Source: Bosea sp. RAC05 (GTDB taxonomy: Bacteria; Pseudomonadota; Alphaproteobacteria; Rhizobiales; Beijerinckiaceae). From it: a stretch of 64,000 nt of DNA. The notes below the pieces were generated by a model. The model worked only from the letters and a program-made list of their open reading frames with translations. It searched no databases and was not told the DNA's origin. Each line of letters opens with the position of its first letter. Within the stretch, counting starts at the first letter, position 1. Where the stretch lies: positions 1,278,501-1,342,500 of the forward strand of contig NZ_CP016464.1 of NCBI RefSeq assembly GCF_001713455.1. Direction: 5' to 3'. The position numbers were made by a program, and so were the translations under genes. Of this stretch, positions 1-8,834 are shown piece after piece.

Positions 1-1445
1 ATGAAGAGAGGGCCCTTGCCGATGCTGCGGACGTAGTCGAGGAAGCCGATTTCGATGACGTGCTCGTGCAGGGGAACCGTTCGGTCCTCATCCATCTTCG
101 TCTTGAAGAGGTCCATGACCCACACGGTGCCCTCCTTGCGAATATGGTCGGCCTCGAGGCTGACAAGCTCTTGGATGCGTGCGCCCGAGTATGCCGCGAG
201 CCAGGGCGTCCAGCGGTTGCCGGCGGCGGACTTCGGATATCGACCCCCCATCTCGACCGCGTCAGCGGCCTTCAGGATCGAAACGATTTCCGCGTGATGG
301 AAGCGCCTCTCGTGCTTCGTCTTCGCGGCCCTGGGCAGTTTGATCTTGAGGCCGTGGATCGGATTTTCCTTGATCCGCGCGCCGCCCTCATCCGTCATCG
401 CGAAGTTCAACAACGACTGGACGGCGACGAGGTCGTTGTTCCTGACCGTCTTCTTGCTGATGCCCTCCTGGGTCGTGCGGTGCTTGATCCACGCGTTGAC
501 ACGGTCTTTGGTCAGCGAGCGGAAGTCGGCATGGTCGTTGAAGGCAGACAGCTTCTCGATGGTCGACTGGTAGCGACGCAGCGTGGACGGCTTGACGAAC
601 TCCAGCATCGCTTCGCGCATCGCCTCGAAAAGCTGCGCGAGGCTCATGGCTCCATCATCATGGGAGGCTAGGGGCTTCGTGGCACATGACGCCGCCATCG
701 GAGGATGAGGGGGCTCGAATGGTGGAAAGTAGGCCGGCTTTTCTTCGTCGCTGAAATCGCCCTCAAGCATACGACCAAGCGCTTTGCTGCCGGCCAGCTC
801 CGCTCGCCGAAACTCCCATATGAGGTGCGGACGGCTGGCGTCCTCCGGCTGAACACCCTTCAGTGCGATCGCAGCATCGACACGGGCGCCGTATCGGCTC
901 TCGAGAGCCATCGCTTCCTTCTCAGCCGAGAAGACGCCCGGAATCACCGCTGCCAAAATGGCGATGAAATCGGCTCCCTGTTCATCGAGAAGGCCTTCCA
1001 GCCACCCTTCGAGGGCTGCCTGTTGCTCTTCGGCGCTAAGATGAGGGTACGCGGCAAGAAACTGGTCGAGCTGGGAGTTCATCAGCTCGCGACGGGTCAC
1101 CGCTGAAGAGTCGTCGATCTCACTGATTCGCGCACGGTAGGCGTCAGCCGACAAAGCGACCACCTGGCGTTTCGACAGTGGCGTCGGACCCGCTTTGAGC
1201 GCCTTCCAATGCTGGAGCAGGGCCTCATGAGCTTCCGCGAAGCGCAGGGCCGCCTCATCGGGATCGGATGTGCGGAGACTGACTTCGACGTAGCCGGCGC
1301 TGATGGCGACCGGCGTGCGCCTTCCCGCGATGGGCAACACGACGTGTCCGCGTGCCCTATCGGCGATCTCGGAGGGAACACGGACTTTGAGGAGCCAGTT
1401 GGCGCTGGATCCCCGCTTGATCGGTCTGGCCATACGTAGAGCCAT
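1..1445 (-). CDS. Tyrosine-type site-specific integrase with DUF6538-like N-terminus (3' end outside window)
   Basis: Reading frame open from an ATG at 1445 to the left edge (481 codons visible), so the C-terminus is missing. The N-terminus (residues 1-35, basic, with RGSSANWLLKVRVP) resembles the DUF6538 segment of many integrases. Residues 265-370 look like a SAM-like core-binding domain, and residues 380 onward enter the catalytic domain, with the first catalytic Arg at R423 in SGARIQEL. The second RxxR/H-box and the Tyr nucleophile lie beyond the window. AGGAAG sits 8 nt before the ATG; an internal ATG at 1433 is the alternative start. The gene reads away from the adjacent tRNA-Leu, the usual geometry of an integrative element with its attachment site in the tRNA 3' end. 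Its G+C looks lower than that of the genes to the right. Confidence 0.9.
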   Translation of the reverse strand, partial: MALRMARPIKRGSSANWLLKVRVPSEIADRARGHVVLPIAGRRTPVAISAGYVEVSLRTSDPDEAALRFAEAHEALLQHWKALKAGPTPLSKRQVVALSADAYRARISEIDDSSAVTRRELMNSQLDQFLAAYPHLSAEEQQAALEGWLEGLLDEQGADFIAILAAVIPGVFSAEKEAMALESRYGARVDAAIALKGVQPEDASRPHLIWEFRRAELAGSKALGRMLEGDFSDEEKPAYFPPFEPPHPPMAASCATKPLASHDDGAMSLAQLFEAMREAMLEFVKPSTLRRYQSTIEKLSAFNDHADFRSLTKDRVNAWIKHRTTQEGISKKTVRNNDLVAVQSLLNFAMTDEGGARIKENPIHGLKIKLPRAAKTKHERRFHHAEIVSILKAADAVEMGGRYPKSAAGNRWTPWLAAYSGARIQELVSLEADHIRKEGTVWVMDLFKTKMDEDRTVPLHEHVIEIGFLDYVRSIGKGPLF

Positions 1446-1527
1446 TGAGTGAGCTTCCTGAGTGAGAGTGAATCTCACGGAAACCCTCGTTTTCACTTAA
1501 CCCCCTGCGATCAAACAGGAAGAAAAG

Positions 1528-1614
1528 TGGTGCCCAGGAGAGGACTCGAACCTCCACGCCCTTGCGAGCGCCAGCACCTGAAGCTGGTGCGTCTACCAAT
1601 TCCGCCACCTGGGC
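1528..1614 (-). tRNA. tRNA-Leu (anticodon CAG)
   Basis: Reverse-strand cloverleaf of 87 nt with a long variable arm, as expected of a class II tRNA. The acceptor stem GCCCAGG pairs with CCTGGGC, followed by discriminator A and an encoded CCA (1528-1530). The anticodon arm CCAGC-TTCAGGT-GCTGG gives anticodon CAG, and the T-arm contains GGTTCGAGTCC. The integrase gene begins 83 nt past its 3' end, so this tRNA is the probable attachment site of the element at the left edge. Confidence 0.97.
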
Positions 1615-1751
1615 AACGGCGGTTCGTTTACGGAGGCGCTGCGGGACTGTCAACGGTCCCGCAGCGATTAGTTGGCGATCGTGCAAAATTCCTGTGACGG
1701 TCTTCTGCCTCGATCGGCTTCGTCCGCTCTGCGGGAGGCGAGGGCGCTCCC

Positions 1752-3698
1752 TCAGGCGGCGCGTCGTGTGGGTGCGTGAGCACCGCGAGCGATCTCAGAG
1801 CTCAGCCCAGCGGACTCCGGCCCGGTTTTGAACGCGGCGACGAGGTCGTTGAGCTGTCCGATGCGGCCCGAGAGCGAACCGGCGGAGGCGGCGCTCTGCT
1901 CGGAAAGCGCCGCGTTCTGCTGGGTCATCTCGTCGAGATGGGCCACCGCCTGGCTCATCTCGTCGATGCCCGAGGCCTGTTCGCTCGAGGCAGCCGAGAT
2001 CTCGGCGATCGTCGAGGCCACCTTCTTCGAGGCCGTGAGGATCTGTTCCAGCGCCTCGCCGGCCTGGCGAACGAGCTTCACGCCCTCGCCGACCTCGGTG
2101 TTGGAGGACGAGATCAGGGCCGAGATGTCCTTGGCGGCGGAGCCGGAGCGCTGGGCGAGCGTGCGGACTTCGGAGGCGACGACCGCAAAGCCCTTGCCGG
2201 CGTCACCGGCGCGGGCCGCTTCCACGGCGGCGTTGAGCGCCAGAAGGTTGGTCTGGAAGGCGATGTCGTCGATGACCCGGATGATGTCCGAGATCTTCTG
2301 CGAGGCGGTCTCGATGCGGGCCATGGCGTCGACGGCTTGTCCGGCGATGGCGCCACCGTTCTGGGCGGCTTCCATCGCTTCGGTCGCGATCGCGGCGGCC
2401 TGGCGCGACGCCTGGGCCGAGGCCTTCACCGAGGCTGCGAGCTGCTCGGTCGTCGCGGCCGTCTCCTCCAGCGAGGAGGCCTGCTCCTCGGTCCGCTTCG
2501 ACAGATCGTCGGCACCCATGTTGATCTCGCGGGCGGCCAGACCGACATCGGCCGAGGTGACCTGGATCGTCTTCACGGTCGAGGAGAGCCGCTCGACCGT
2601 CTCGTTGATCGCGCCCTTGAGCTCGGCGAACTTGCCGCGATAGGCGGCGTCGACGCGCACCGTCAGATCGCCCGCGGCGACCGCCGAGAGCGTGCGGGCG
2701 AACTCGCTGGTGGCGGAATCGACGACCGCATTGATCTCGTTGATGCCGGCGACGAGCTTCTGCATCTGCTCGTCGGCCTGGTCGATCTGCAGCCGCGCCG
2801 AGAAATCGCCCGCCGCCGCTGCCGCCACGACCTCGCCGACATCGCTGACGACCGCTTCCATCGACTGGGCCCGGGCGAGGCGCGCCGCCGCCGCCGCCTG
2901 CTCCTGCTGCTGCAGCTGCGCGACCTGTTCGCTGGTTTCACGCAGCACCGAGACGGAGCGCGCCATGGCGCCGATCTCGTCGCGACGCTGCGTATGGGGC
3001 ACTTCGATCGCCGTGTCGCCGGCGATCAGCCGGTCCATGACCGCTCCGAGGTCGAGGAGCGGCTTGACGATGGCGCGTCGCGAGAAGGCGATCGCCGTCG
3101 CAACGGAGATGCCCAGCAGCACCAGCAGCGTCAGCGGAATCAACATCCGCATCCGAGCGACATAGTCGGACGATTCGGCTTCGACGACATTGCCGGCCTG
3201 CTCGTTGAGCTGGCTGAAGCCGCCGAGTTCCTCGATCAGGGCGGCGCGGTTGCGGCGGCTGGCCTCGCTGTTGCCCCAGGCGTCGGCGGCGCGGCCGGAG
3301 ACCTCCTGGGCGAGCTTGGCCGTCTCGGCGCGGATGCCGGCGAATTCGGCGACCAGTTGGCCGATCTTGGTGGCACGCTCCCTTTCGTTGGCCGGGACGA
3401 TCGCCGTGAAGATCTTCAGCCGGTCGTTGAGCTGATTGAGCCCCTTCTCGATCGCCGCCGCGGCGTTCTTCGCCTCGTTGGGGTTGCGCGCCATATAGGC
3501 CAGCCGCGAATCCTCGCTGAGCTGGTTGACCGCGACGTTGAGGCGCTCGGTGGCGAGCGCGATGTCGTTTTGCCGCGAGACCCGGTGGCCCATGCCCTCG
3601 ATGCCCGAGAGGGCGACGAGTGCGAAGGCGAGGGCGATCGCGGCCCCGGCGGCGACGATGCCGATCAGGCCCAGAATCTTGTTGCGAATGGATCTCAC
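1752..3698 (-). CDS. Methyl-accepting chemotaxis protein
   Basis: 648 aa inner-membrane chemoreceptor. TM1 is about residues 8-30, a helical periplasmic sensor about 35-183, and TM2 about 184-206. A HAMP domain (about 207-259) is followed by HAMP-like linker helices up to about residue 380 and then the cytoplasmic signalling coiled coil. The hairpin tip around residues 473-515 contains [20 protein letters not shown], the surface that binds CheA and CheW. The C-terminal tail ([12 protein letters not shown]) lacks a clear CheB/CheR-binding pentapeptide. No che genes are adjacent, so this is an orphan receptor. The ligand cannot be inferred; the four-helix-like sensor region is not diagnostic. 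Confidence 0.93.
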   Translation of the reverse strand: MRSIRNKILGLIGIVAAGAAIALAFALVALSGIEGMGHRVSRQNDIALATERLNVAVNQLSEDSRLAYMARNPNEAKNAAAAIEKGLNQLNDRLKIFTAIVPANERERATKIGQLVAEFAGIRAETAKLAQEVSGRAADAWGNSEASRRNRAALIEELGGFSQLNEQAGNVVEAESSDYVARMRMLIPLTLLVLLGISVATAIAFSRRAIVKPLLDLGAVMDRLIAGDTAIEVPHTQRRDEIGAMARSVSVLRETSEQVAQLQQQEQAAAAARLARAQSMEAVVSDVGEVVAAAAAGDFSARLQIDQADEQMQKLVAGINEINAVVDSATSEFARTLSAVAAGDLTVRVDAAYRGKFAELKGAINETVERLSSTVKTIQVTSADVGLAAREINMGADDLSKRTEEQASSLEETAATTEQLAASVKASAQASRQAAAIATEAMEAAQNGGAIAGQAVDAMARIETASQKISDIIRVIDDIAFQTNLLALNAAVEAARAGDAGKGFAVVASEVRTLAQRSGSAAKDISALISSSNTEVGEGVKLVRQAGEALEQILTASKKVASTIAEISAASSEQASGIDEMSQAVAHLDEMTQQNAALSEQSAASAGSLSGRIGQLNDLVAAFKTGPESAGLSSEIARGAHAPTRRAA

Positions 3699-3975
3699 GA
3701 CGAACCCTCAGCCTGACGTTTGGGAAGATGTCATGCAGTTTAAGGGCGGGGAGCTGAAGGACGAGTTAAGTAGTGGGGAGATTTCGCAAGAACATCGGCT
3801 CAAAAGATCGGCTTTGCCCTTTCGGGTTGCCTCAATTGCGGGCGTCGCTGCCCGATCCGGGGGCAGCCTGGCGTCTTGCGCGGCGGCGGCGGCGCGAGCC
3901 ATGCAAGCACCTTTCCAGACGGGGGTGAAATGCTTTAGGAGCCATCCGAACCCGCGCGCATGAGGCCTGCCGACG

Positions 3976-4986
3976 ATGGCGAACGACCTGCCCCTTCCGA
4001 GCCAGCAACTCGTCACGGTTTTCGGTGGCTCCGGCTTCGTCGGCCGCCATGTGGTGCGCGCGCTGGTCAAGCGCGGCTATCGCGTCCGCGTCGCCGTTCG
4101 CCGGCCCGATCTCGCCGGCTTCCTGCAGCCGCTCGGCATGGTCGGGCAGATTCATGCGGTTCAGGCCAATCTGCGTTACCCGGACTCGGTCGCCGCTGCG
4201 GTGAAGGGCGCCGCCGCCGTCGTCAATCTCGTCGGCATCCTGCAGGAGGGCGGACGGCAGAGCTTTGCCGGCGTGCAGGCCAACGGAGCCCGGGCGATCG
4301 CGCAGGCCTGTGCGGCCGCCGGCATCGCCCGCCTCGTTCAGGTCTCCGCGATCGGCGCCGATCGCGATTCGAAGTCCCTCTATGCCCGCAGCAAGGCCGA
4401 GGGCGAGGCCGCCGTGCTGGCCGCGGTGCCCGGCGCGGTGATCCTGCGGCCCTCCATCGTGTTCGGGCCGGAGGACGGTTTCTTCAACCGATTCGCCGCG
4501 CTGGCCCGGGTGCTGCCGGCATTGCCGCTGGTCGGCGGAGGCGAAACCAGGTTCCAGCCCGTCTTCGTCGGCGACGTCGCGGAGGCGGTGGCACGCGGGG
4601 TCGACGGGGTCGTCGCCGGCGGCCGCGTCTACGAACTCGGCGGCCCGGAGGTGAAGAGCTTCCGCGAGCTGCTCGCCTATATCTGCGAGGTCACGGACCG
4701 TAAGCGCCTGCTGGTGCCGCTGCCGTTCCCGGTGGCACGGATCCAGGCGCGGATCCTCGAACTGGTCGATACGCTGACGCTGGGCCTGCTGCCGGATGCG
4801 ATCAAGCTGACACGCGACCAGGTGACGCTCCTCGAGAGCGACAATGTCGTCTCGGCGGCCGCTCTGGCGGAGGGGCGCAGCTTCGAGGGGCTGTGCATCG
4901 CCCCGGTCTCCGTCGAGGCGATCGTGCCCTCCTATCTCTGGCGCTTCCGCAAGGCCGGGCAGTTCGACACGGCCCGCGCCGATTGA
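3976..4986 (+). CDS. Complex I NDUFA9 subunit family protein (NAD-dependent epimerase/dehydratase fold)
   Basis: 336 aa atypical short-chain dehydrogenase. A Rossmann nucleotide-binding loop GGSGFVG lies at residues 17-23 and YARSKAEGE supplies the Tyr-x3-Lys pair. The overall pattern matches the NDUFA9-like proteins that alphaproteobacteria share with mitochondrial complex I. In mitochondria this protein is an accessory subunit thought to bind NADPH; the bacterial role is less clear. No nuo genes are nearby. The HAD phosphatase follows 26 nt downstream on the same strand and may be co-transcribed. Confidence 0.88.
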   Translation: MANDLPLPSQQLVTVFGGSGFVGRHVVRALVKRGYRVRVAVRRPDLAGFLQPLGMVGQIHAVQANLRYPDSVAAAVKGAAAVVNLVGILQEGGRQSFAGVQANGARAIAQACAAAGIARLVQVSAIGADRDSKSLYARSKAEGEAAVLAAVPGAVILRPSIVFGPEDGFFNRFAALARVLPALPLVGGGETRFQPVFVGDVAEAVARGVDGVVAGGRVYELGGPEVKSFRELLAYICEVTDRKRLLVPLPFPVARIQARILELVDTLTLGLLPDAIKLTRDQVTLLESDNVVSAAALAEGRSFEGLCIAPVSVEAIVPSYLWRFRKAGQFDTARAD

Positions 4987-5012
4987 TCCGGTAGCAGACG
5001 AACGCCGCCGCG

Positions 5013-5678
5013 ATGCCCGACCTGATCATCTACGACTGCGACGGCACGCTGATCGACACCGAGACGCTCTATGGCGAGGTTAGCCTCGAAGCCTGCCATG
5101 CGCTCGGGCTGACCAGTTGGACCCTCGACCACTATGTCGACAGCATCGTCGGGATCCCCTGGTCGGAGGGCATCAAGATCATCGAGGCGGCGCATGGGCG
5201 CCCCCTGCCGGCCGATTTCGAGCAGCGGATCGAGGATGCCGTGGCATCGCGGCTCGAGACCGAGCTGCGGGCCCTGCCGGGCGTGCGCGAGGCGCTCGAT
5301 GCGATCGGCGGCCGCCGCTGCGTCGCCTCCTCGACCAGCCTGGCGCCGCTGCGGCGCAATCTCGCCATCACCGGCCTGATCGAGCTGTTCGACCCGCATA
5401 TCTTCTCAGCCTCGCAGGTCGCGCGCGGCAAGCCGCATCCGGACGTGTTCCTGCACGCTGCCGCCACGATGGAGACTGAGCCGCGATCCTGCCTCGTGAT
5501 CGAGGATTCCGTGCCCGGCGTCAGGGCGGCGCTGGCGGCGGGCATGCGCGTCGTCGGCTTCACCGGTGTGGCCCATGACAAGGATCGCACCGCCCGGCGC
5601 CTGGCCGAGGCCGGCGCGCTTGCGGTGATCGACGATTTCCGCCACTGGCCGGAGCTCGTGACCGGTCTGCGCGCCTGA
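5013..5678 (+). CDS. HAD-superfamily hydrolase, phosphoglycolate phosphatase/beta-phosphoglucomutase-like
   Basis: 221 aa soluble enzyme. HAD motif I is DCDGTLID with nucleophile D8 and acid/base D10, followed by a helical cap (about residues 18-85). Motif III Lys is in GKPHPDVF and motif IV is VIEDSVPGV. This architecture fits the subfamily IA phosphatases that act on small phosphorylated metabolites such as 2-phosphoglycolate or sugar phosphates. The substrate cannot be read from the sequence. It lies just downstream of the NDUFA9-like gene and converges on the hydroxyacid dehydrogenase gene. Confidence 0.87.
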   Translation: MPDLIIYDCDGTLIDTETLYGEVSLEACHALGLTSWTLDHYVDSIVGIPWSEGIKIIEAAHGRPLPADFEQRIEDAVASRLETELRALPGVREALDAIGGRRCVASSTSLAPLRRNLAITGLIELFDPHIFSASQVARGKPHPDVFLHAAATMETEPRSCLVIEDSVPGVRAALAAGMRVVGFTGVAHDKDRTARRLAEAGALAVIDDFRHWPELVTGLRA

Positions 5679-5706
5679 GATCAGACCCGGGGCCGGCGGG
5701 CCTGCT

Positions 5707-6702
5707 TCAGAGCATGCTCGGCAGCACGCGGTCCGGCGGCTTGTGCCCGTCCATGAAGGTCTTGATGTTGACGATGACCTTCTCACCCATCTCGGCCCGG
5801 CCCTCATGCGTGGCCGAGCCCATATGCGGCAGCACCACGACGCGATGCTGGCGCGCGAGCTTCAGCAGGCGCGGATTGACCGCAGGCTCGCTCTCGTAGA
5901 CGTCGAGGCCCGCTCCGGCCAGTTCGCCCGCCTCCAGCATCCGCGACAGGGCCGTCTCGTCGACGACCTCGCCGCGTGCGGTGTTGACCAGGATGGCGTC
6001 GGGCTTCAGCAGCTTGAGCCGGCGCGCCGAGAGCAGGTGATAGGTCGCCGGCGTGTGCGGGCAGTTCACCGAGACGATGTCCATGCGCGCCAGCATCTGG
6101 TCGAGCGAATCCCAGTAGGTCGCGTCGAGCTTCTCCTCGATGCGGGCATCGAGCCGGCGGCGGTTGTGATAGTGGATCGACAGCCCGAAGGCGGCCGCGC
6201 GTCGCGCCACGGCCTGGCCGATCCGGCCCATGCCGACGATGCCGAGCCGCTTGCCGGTGATGCGCCGCCCCAGCATCCAGGTCGGCGACCAGCCGGCCCA
6301 CTCGTCGTCGGGGATGACGCGTGCGCCCTCGGCGATGCGCCGGGCGACGGCGAGGATCAGGGCGATCGTCATGTCGGCGGTGTCGTCGGTCAGTACGCCG
6401 GGCGTGTTGGTCACGGTGATGCCGCGCTGCACGGCGCTGGCGACGTCGATATTATCGACGCCGTTGCCGAAATTGGCGATCAGCCGCAACTGGTCGCCGG
6501 CCTGCGCGATGATCTTGGCGTCGATCCGGTCGGTGACAGTCGGCACGAGGACGTCGGCCGTCTTGACGGCCTCGACCAGGGCGGCCTGGCTCATCGGCGT
6601 ATCGTCGATGTTGAGACGCGCATCGAACAGTTCGCGCATCCGCGTTTCTACCACGGCGGGCAGTTTGCGGGTGACGACGACGAGCGGCTTCTTCTTCGAC
6701 AT
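5707..6702 (-). CDS. D-2-hydroxyacid dehydrogenase (D-glycerate dehydrogenase / glyoxylate reductase type)
   Basis: 331 aa cytoplasmic NAD(P)H-dependent oxidoreductase, full length for the family. The nucleotide-binding loop is GMGRIG at residues 158-163. The catalytic residues are R243 (TARGEVVDE), E272 (ESEP) and H293 (LPHMGSAT). Family members interconvert glyoxylate/glycolate or hydroxypyruvate/D-glycerate. The substrate loop NFGNGVDNID fits the GyaR/hydroxypyruvate reductase branch, but the preferred substrate is inferred. The gene converges on a HAD phosphatase that might feed glycolate, a plausible but unproven metabolic link. Confidence 0.9.
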   Translation of the reverse strand: MSKKKPLVVVTRKLPAVVETRMRELFDARLNIDDTPMSQAALVEAVKTADVLVPTVTDRIDAKIIAQAGDQLRLIANFGNGVDNIDVASAVQRGITVTNTPGVLTDDTADMTIALILAVARRIAEGARVIPDDEWAGWSPTWMLGRRITGKRLGIVGMGRIGQAVARRAAAFGLSIHYHNRRRLDARIEEKLDATYWDSLDQMLARMDIVSVNCPHTPATYHLLSARRLKLLKPDAILVNTARGEVVDETALSRMLEAGELAGAGLDVYESEPAVNPRLLKLARQHRVVVLPHMGSATHEGRAEMGEKVIVNIKTFMDGHKPPDRVLPSML

Positions 6703-6900
6703 GGACGCCTCCTCCTCCGCTGCCCTGGCGCCCGCCGCCTTTTGGCCTCAACCCCTCATTAACCGCAGGGCTTCAGGAATGGGACGGCAGGATCGCTCGG
6801 CTTCGCCCGTTCTCTAAGTGGCGTGACGACGGATGACAACATGACCCTTCGCCGGGGGGTACCCTGGCCGACGGGCGGTTGCTGGATGGAGATCGGACGG

Positions 6901-7434
6901 ATGGTGGCTGCGAGACGGAGCGTTCTGGCGGGGCTGGCCCTGCTGGCGGCTATGATGGCGGCACCGCTCGCTCGGGCTCAGGACATGCAGGCGGGTCCGG
7001 TCACCGGCCTGCCGGTGCCGCGCTATGTCAGCCTGAAGACGGACCGCGTCAATCTGCGCGAAGGTCCCTCGAAGGAACACCGCACCCGCTGGGTCTACCA
7101 GCGCGCCGGCCTGCCCGTCGAGATCGTCGCCGAGTTCGAGACCTGGCGGCGCGTACGCGACGCCGACGGCGCGGAAGGCTGGGTGCTTCACAGCCTGCTC
7201 TCGGGCCGGCGGACCGCCCTCGTCGCGCCCTGGTCGAAGGCCAAGGGCGAAACCTTTCCGCTGTTTCGCGAAGCGGGTGAGGGGTCGGCGGTTGTCGCGC
7301 GGCTCGAATCCGGCGTCATCGCGAATGTCGCGTCCTGCGCCGGCAACTGGTGCCGGGTGAGCATCGGCGGCACCGAAGGCTATCTGCGCCAGGACCGGCT
7401 CTGGGGCGTGTATCCCAACGAAAAGGTGGACTGA
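6901..7434 (+). CDS. Secreted SH3-domain protein
   Basis: 177 aa from the ATG at 6901, chosen because GGAG lies 9 nt upstream and the protein then begins with a clean signal peptide (residues 1-27, cleaved after ARA). Upstream in-frame starts at 6823 (GTG), 6841 and 6886 would put extra residues before the signal. The mature part carries a bacterial SH3-like fold (about residues 36-95, VNLREGPSKEH and EGWVLHSLLSG) and a second SH3-like stretch containing an ASCAGNWCRV Cys pair. Such proteins usually bind peptidoglycan or other envelope ligands. The gene converges on irr, 17 nt away. Confidence 0.85.
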   Translation: MVAARRSVLAGLALLAAMMAAPLARAQDMQAGPVTGLPVPRYVSLKTDRVNLREGPSKEHRTRWVYQRAGLPVEIVAEFETWRRVRDADGAEGWVLHSLLSGRRTALVAPWSKAKGETFPLFREAGEGSAVVARLESGVIANVASCAGNWCRVSIGGTEGYLRQDRLWGVYPNEKVD

Positions 7435-7451
7435 GGCCCCGAGCGGCGCCC

Positions 7452-7925
7452 TTACTGCGTCGCGCTGTCGATCTTGCGCAGCCGCACTACGACGTCGACG
7501 CGGGCGATCTCATAGCCCGCGGGCGGCTCGGGAAGGGCCGCGACATCGACCGCCTCGGCGGGAATGTCGATCACCGTGTTCTCGCCATCGACGACGAAGT
7601 GATGGTGTTCGCTGCTGTCGGTGTCGAAGAACGTCTTGGCGCCGTCGATCGCCAGCTCCCGCAGCAGTCCGGCCTGGGTGAACTGGTGCAGCGTGTTGTA
7701 GATCGTCGCCAGCGAGACCGGGATCTTCTCCTTCATCGCCTCTTCGTAGAGCATCTCGGCGCTGATGTGCCGGTCGCCGCGGGCGAACAGGACCCAGCCG
7801 AGAGAGACGCGCTGGCGCGTCGGACGCAGACCCACGCGCCGCAGCCTCTGGCGAATGTCATGGAACGGGCAGCCCCGGCGTGCGGTCGATCCATAGCCCT
7901 CGTCATGGGAAGTGAGATCGCTCAT
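7452..7925 (-). CDS. irr: Iron response regulator Irr (Fur family)
   Basis: 157 aa transcription factor. An N-terminal winged helix spans about residues 20-85 and the dimerisation/metal domain about 90-157. Two features mark it as Irr rather than Fur: a heme regulatory motif with Cys19-Pro20 (RRGCPFHD) and a His run, HHH at 107-109, in SEHHHF. In Bradyrhizobium, Irr accumulates under iron limitation, controls heme synthesis and iron genes, and is degraded on binding heme; the Cys-Pro motif predicts similar heme-dependent turnover here. A longer frame continues upstream but is only the complement of the fab genes. The ATG at 7925 gives the normal length. It is divergent from fabA, a conserved arrangement in this order. 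Confidence 0.95.
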   Translation of the reverse strand: MSDLTSHDEGYGSTARRGCPFHDIRQRLRRVGLRPTRQRVSLGWVLFARGDRHISAEMLYEEAMKEKIPVSLATIYNTLHQFTQAGLLRELAIDGAKTFFDTDSSEHHHFVVDGENTVIDIPAEAVDVAALPEPPAGYEIARVDVVVRLRKIDSATQ

Positions 7926-8156
7926 CGCTGCTGGCCGAGCCTCCTCCAGGGTCGCGGACACAGGCGTCCGCTCCAGTTGAGAATGGATGTAAGGCTTCGC
8001 GCCACGCCTCGCAAGCCGGCTCCGGAGCGCTTGAGCGCGGGGGGCGCTGTCGGCCACCCCGGGAGGGCGCATGCGCCCTTTCGTTCGGGCAGGGCGGCGT
8101 GTTAGGCACGCTTGGAGACGGCCGCATCCGACGGCCTGGATGGAGCGACACGGGAT

Positions 8157-8669
8157 ATGCAGCGGCAATCGTCTTTCAGCTACGAGGAGATCCTCGCCTG
8201 TGGTCGCGGGGAGCTGTTCGGGCCGGGCAACGCGCAGCTGCCGCTGCCGCCGATGCTGATGTTCGACCGCATCACCGAGATCGCCGAAGATGGCGGCCCC
8301 AACGGCAAGGGCTTCGTGCGCGCCGAATTCGACATCAAGCCGGATCTCTGGTTCTTCGACTGCCACTTCAAGGGCGATCCGGTGATGCCGGGCTGCCTGG
8401 GCCTCGATGCCCTCTGGCAGTTGACCGGTTTCTTCCTCGGCTGGCTCGGTCTTCCCGGCCGCGGGCGGGCGCTCGGCGTCGGCGAGGTCAAGTTCGCCGA
8501 CCAGGTGCTGCCCTCGGTCAAGCAGGTCGTCTACGGCGTCGAGTTCAAGCGCGTCTTCAAATCCAAGCTCGTGCTCGGCATCGCCGATGGCTGGCTGGAG
8601 GCCGACGGCAAGCGCATCTACACGGTCAGCGACATGCGCGTCGGCCTGTTCAAGCCCGAGGCGGCGTAA
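8157..8669 (+). CDS. fabA: 3-hydroxydecanoyl-[ACP] dehydratase/isomerase
   Basis: 170 aa, matching the usual FabA length. The catalytic His70 ([12 protein letters not shown]) and Asp84 (LGLDALWQL) fall at the same numbers as in E. coli. FabA dehydrates 3-hydroxydecanoyl-ACP and isomerises the trans-2 to cis-3 double bond, starting unsaturated fatty acid synthesis. The start at 8157 ([11 protein letters not shown]) is chosen over an upstream TTG on homology. It is first in the fabA-fabB-DUF3303-fabI run and divergent from irr, with 231 bp between the two starts. Confidence 0.97.
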   Translation: MQRQSSFSYEEILACGRGELFGPGNAQLPLPPMLMFDRITEIAEDGGPNGKGFVRAEFDIKPDLWFFDCHFKGDPVMPGCLGLDALWQLTGFFLGWLGLPGRGRALGVGEVKFADQVLPSVKQVVYGVEFKRVFKSKLVLGIADGWLEADGKRIYTVSDMRVGLFKPEAA

Positions 8670-8834
8670 GGCGTCCGGGATCGCTTCGGAGAGACGCTCC
8701 GGGGCGATGCCGTTGGGGGAAAACCGCGGTGCGGCCTTGCGCGCGCCGGCCGCGCGGTCCATTTGCGCGGGATCGACGAGCGCGCCGGACCCTGTTCCGT
8801 CCGGCTCAGGCGCCATGAAGCCGGAGAAGAGAGC

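Noticed and set aside
1776..3716. 646-aa plus-strand ORF opposite the chemoreceptor gene
   Set aside because: It is a low-complexity Arg/Gly/Asp-rich translation of the antisense of a clear chemoreceptor, typical of shadow frames in GC-rich DNA.
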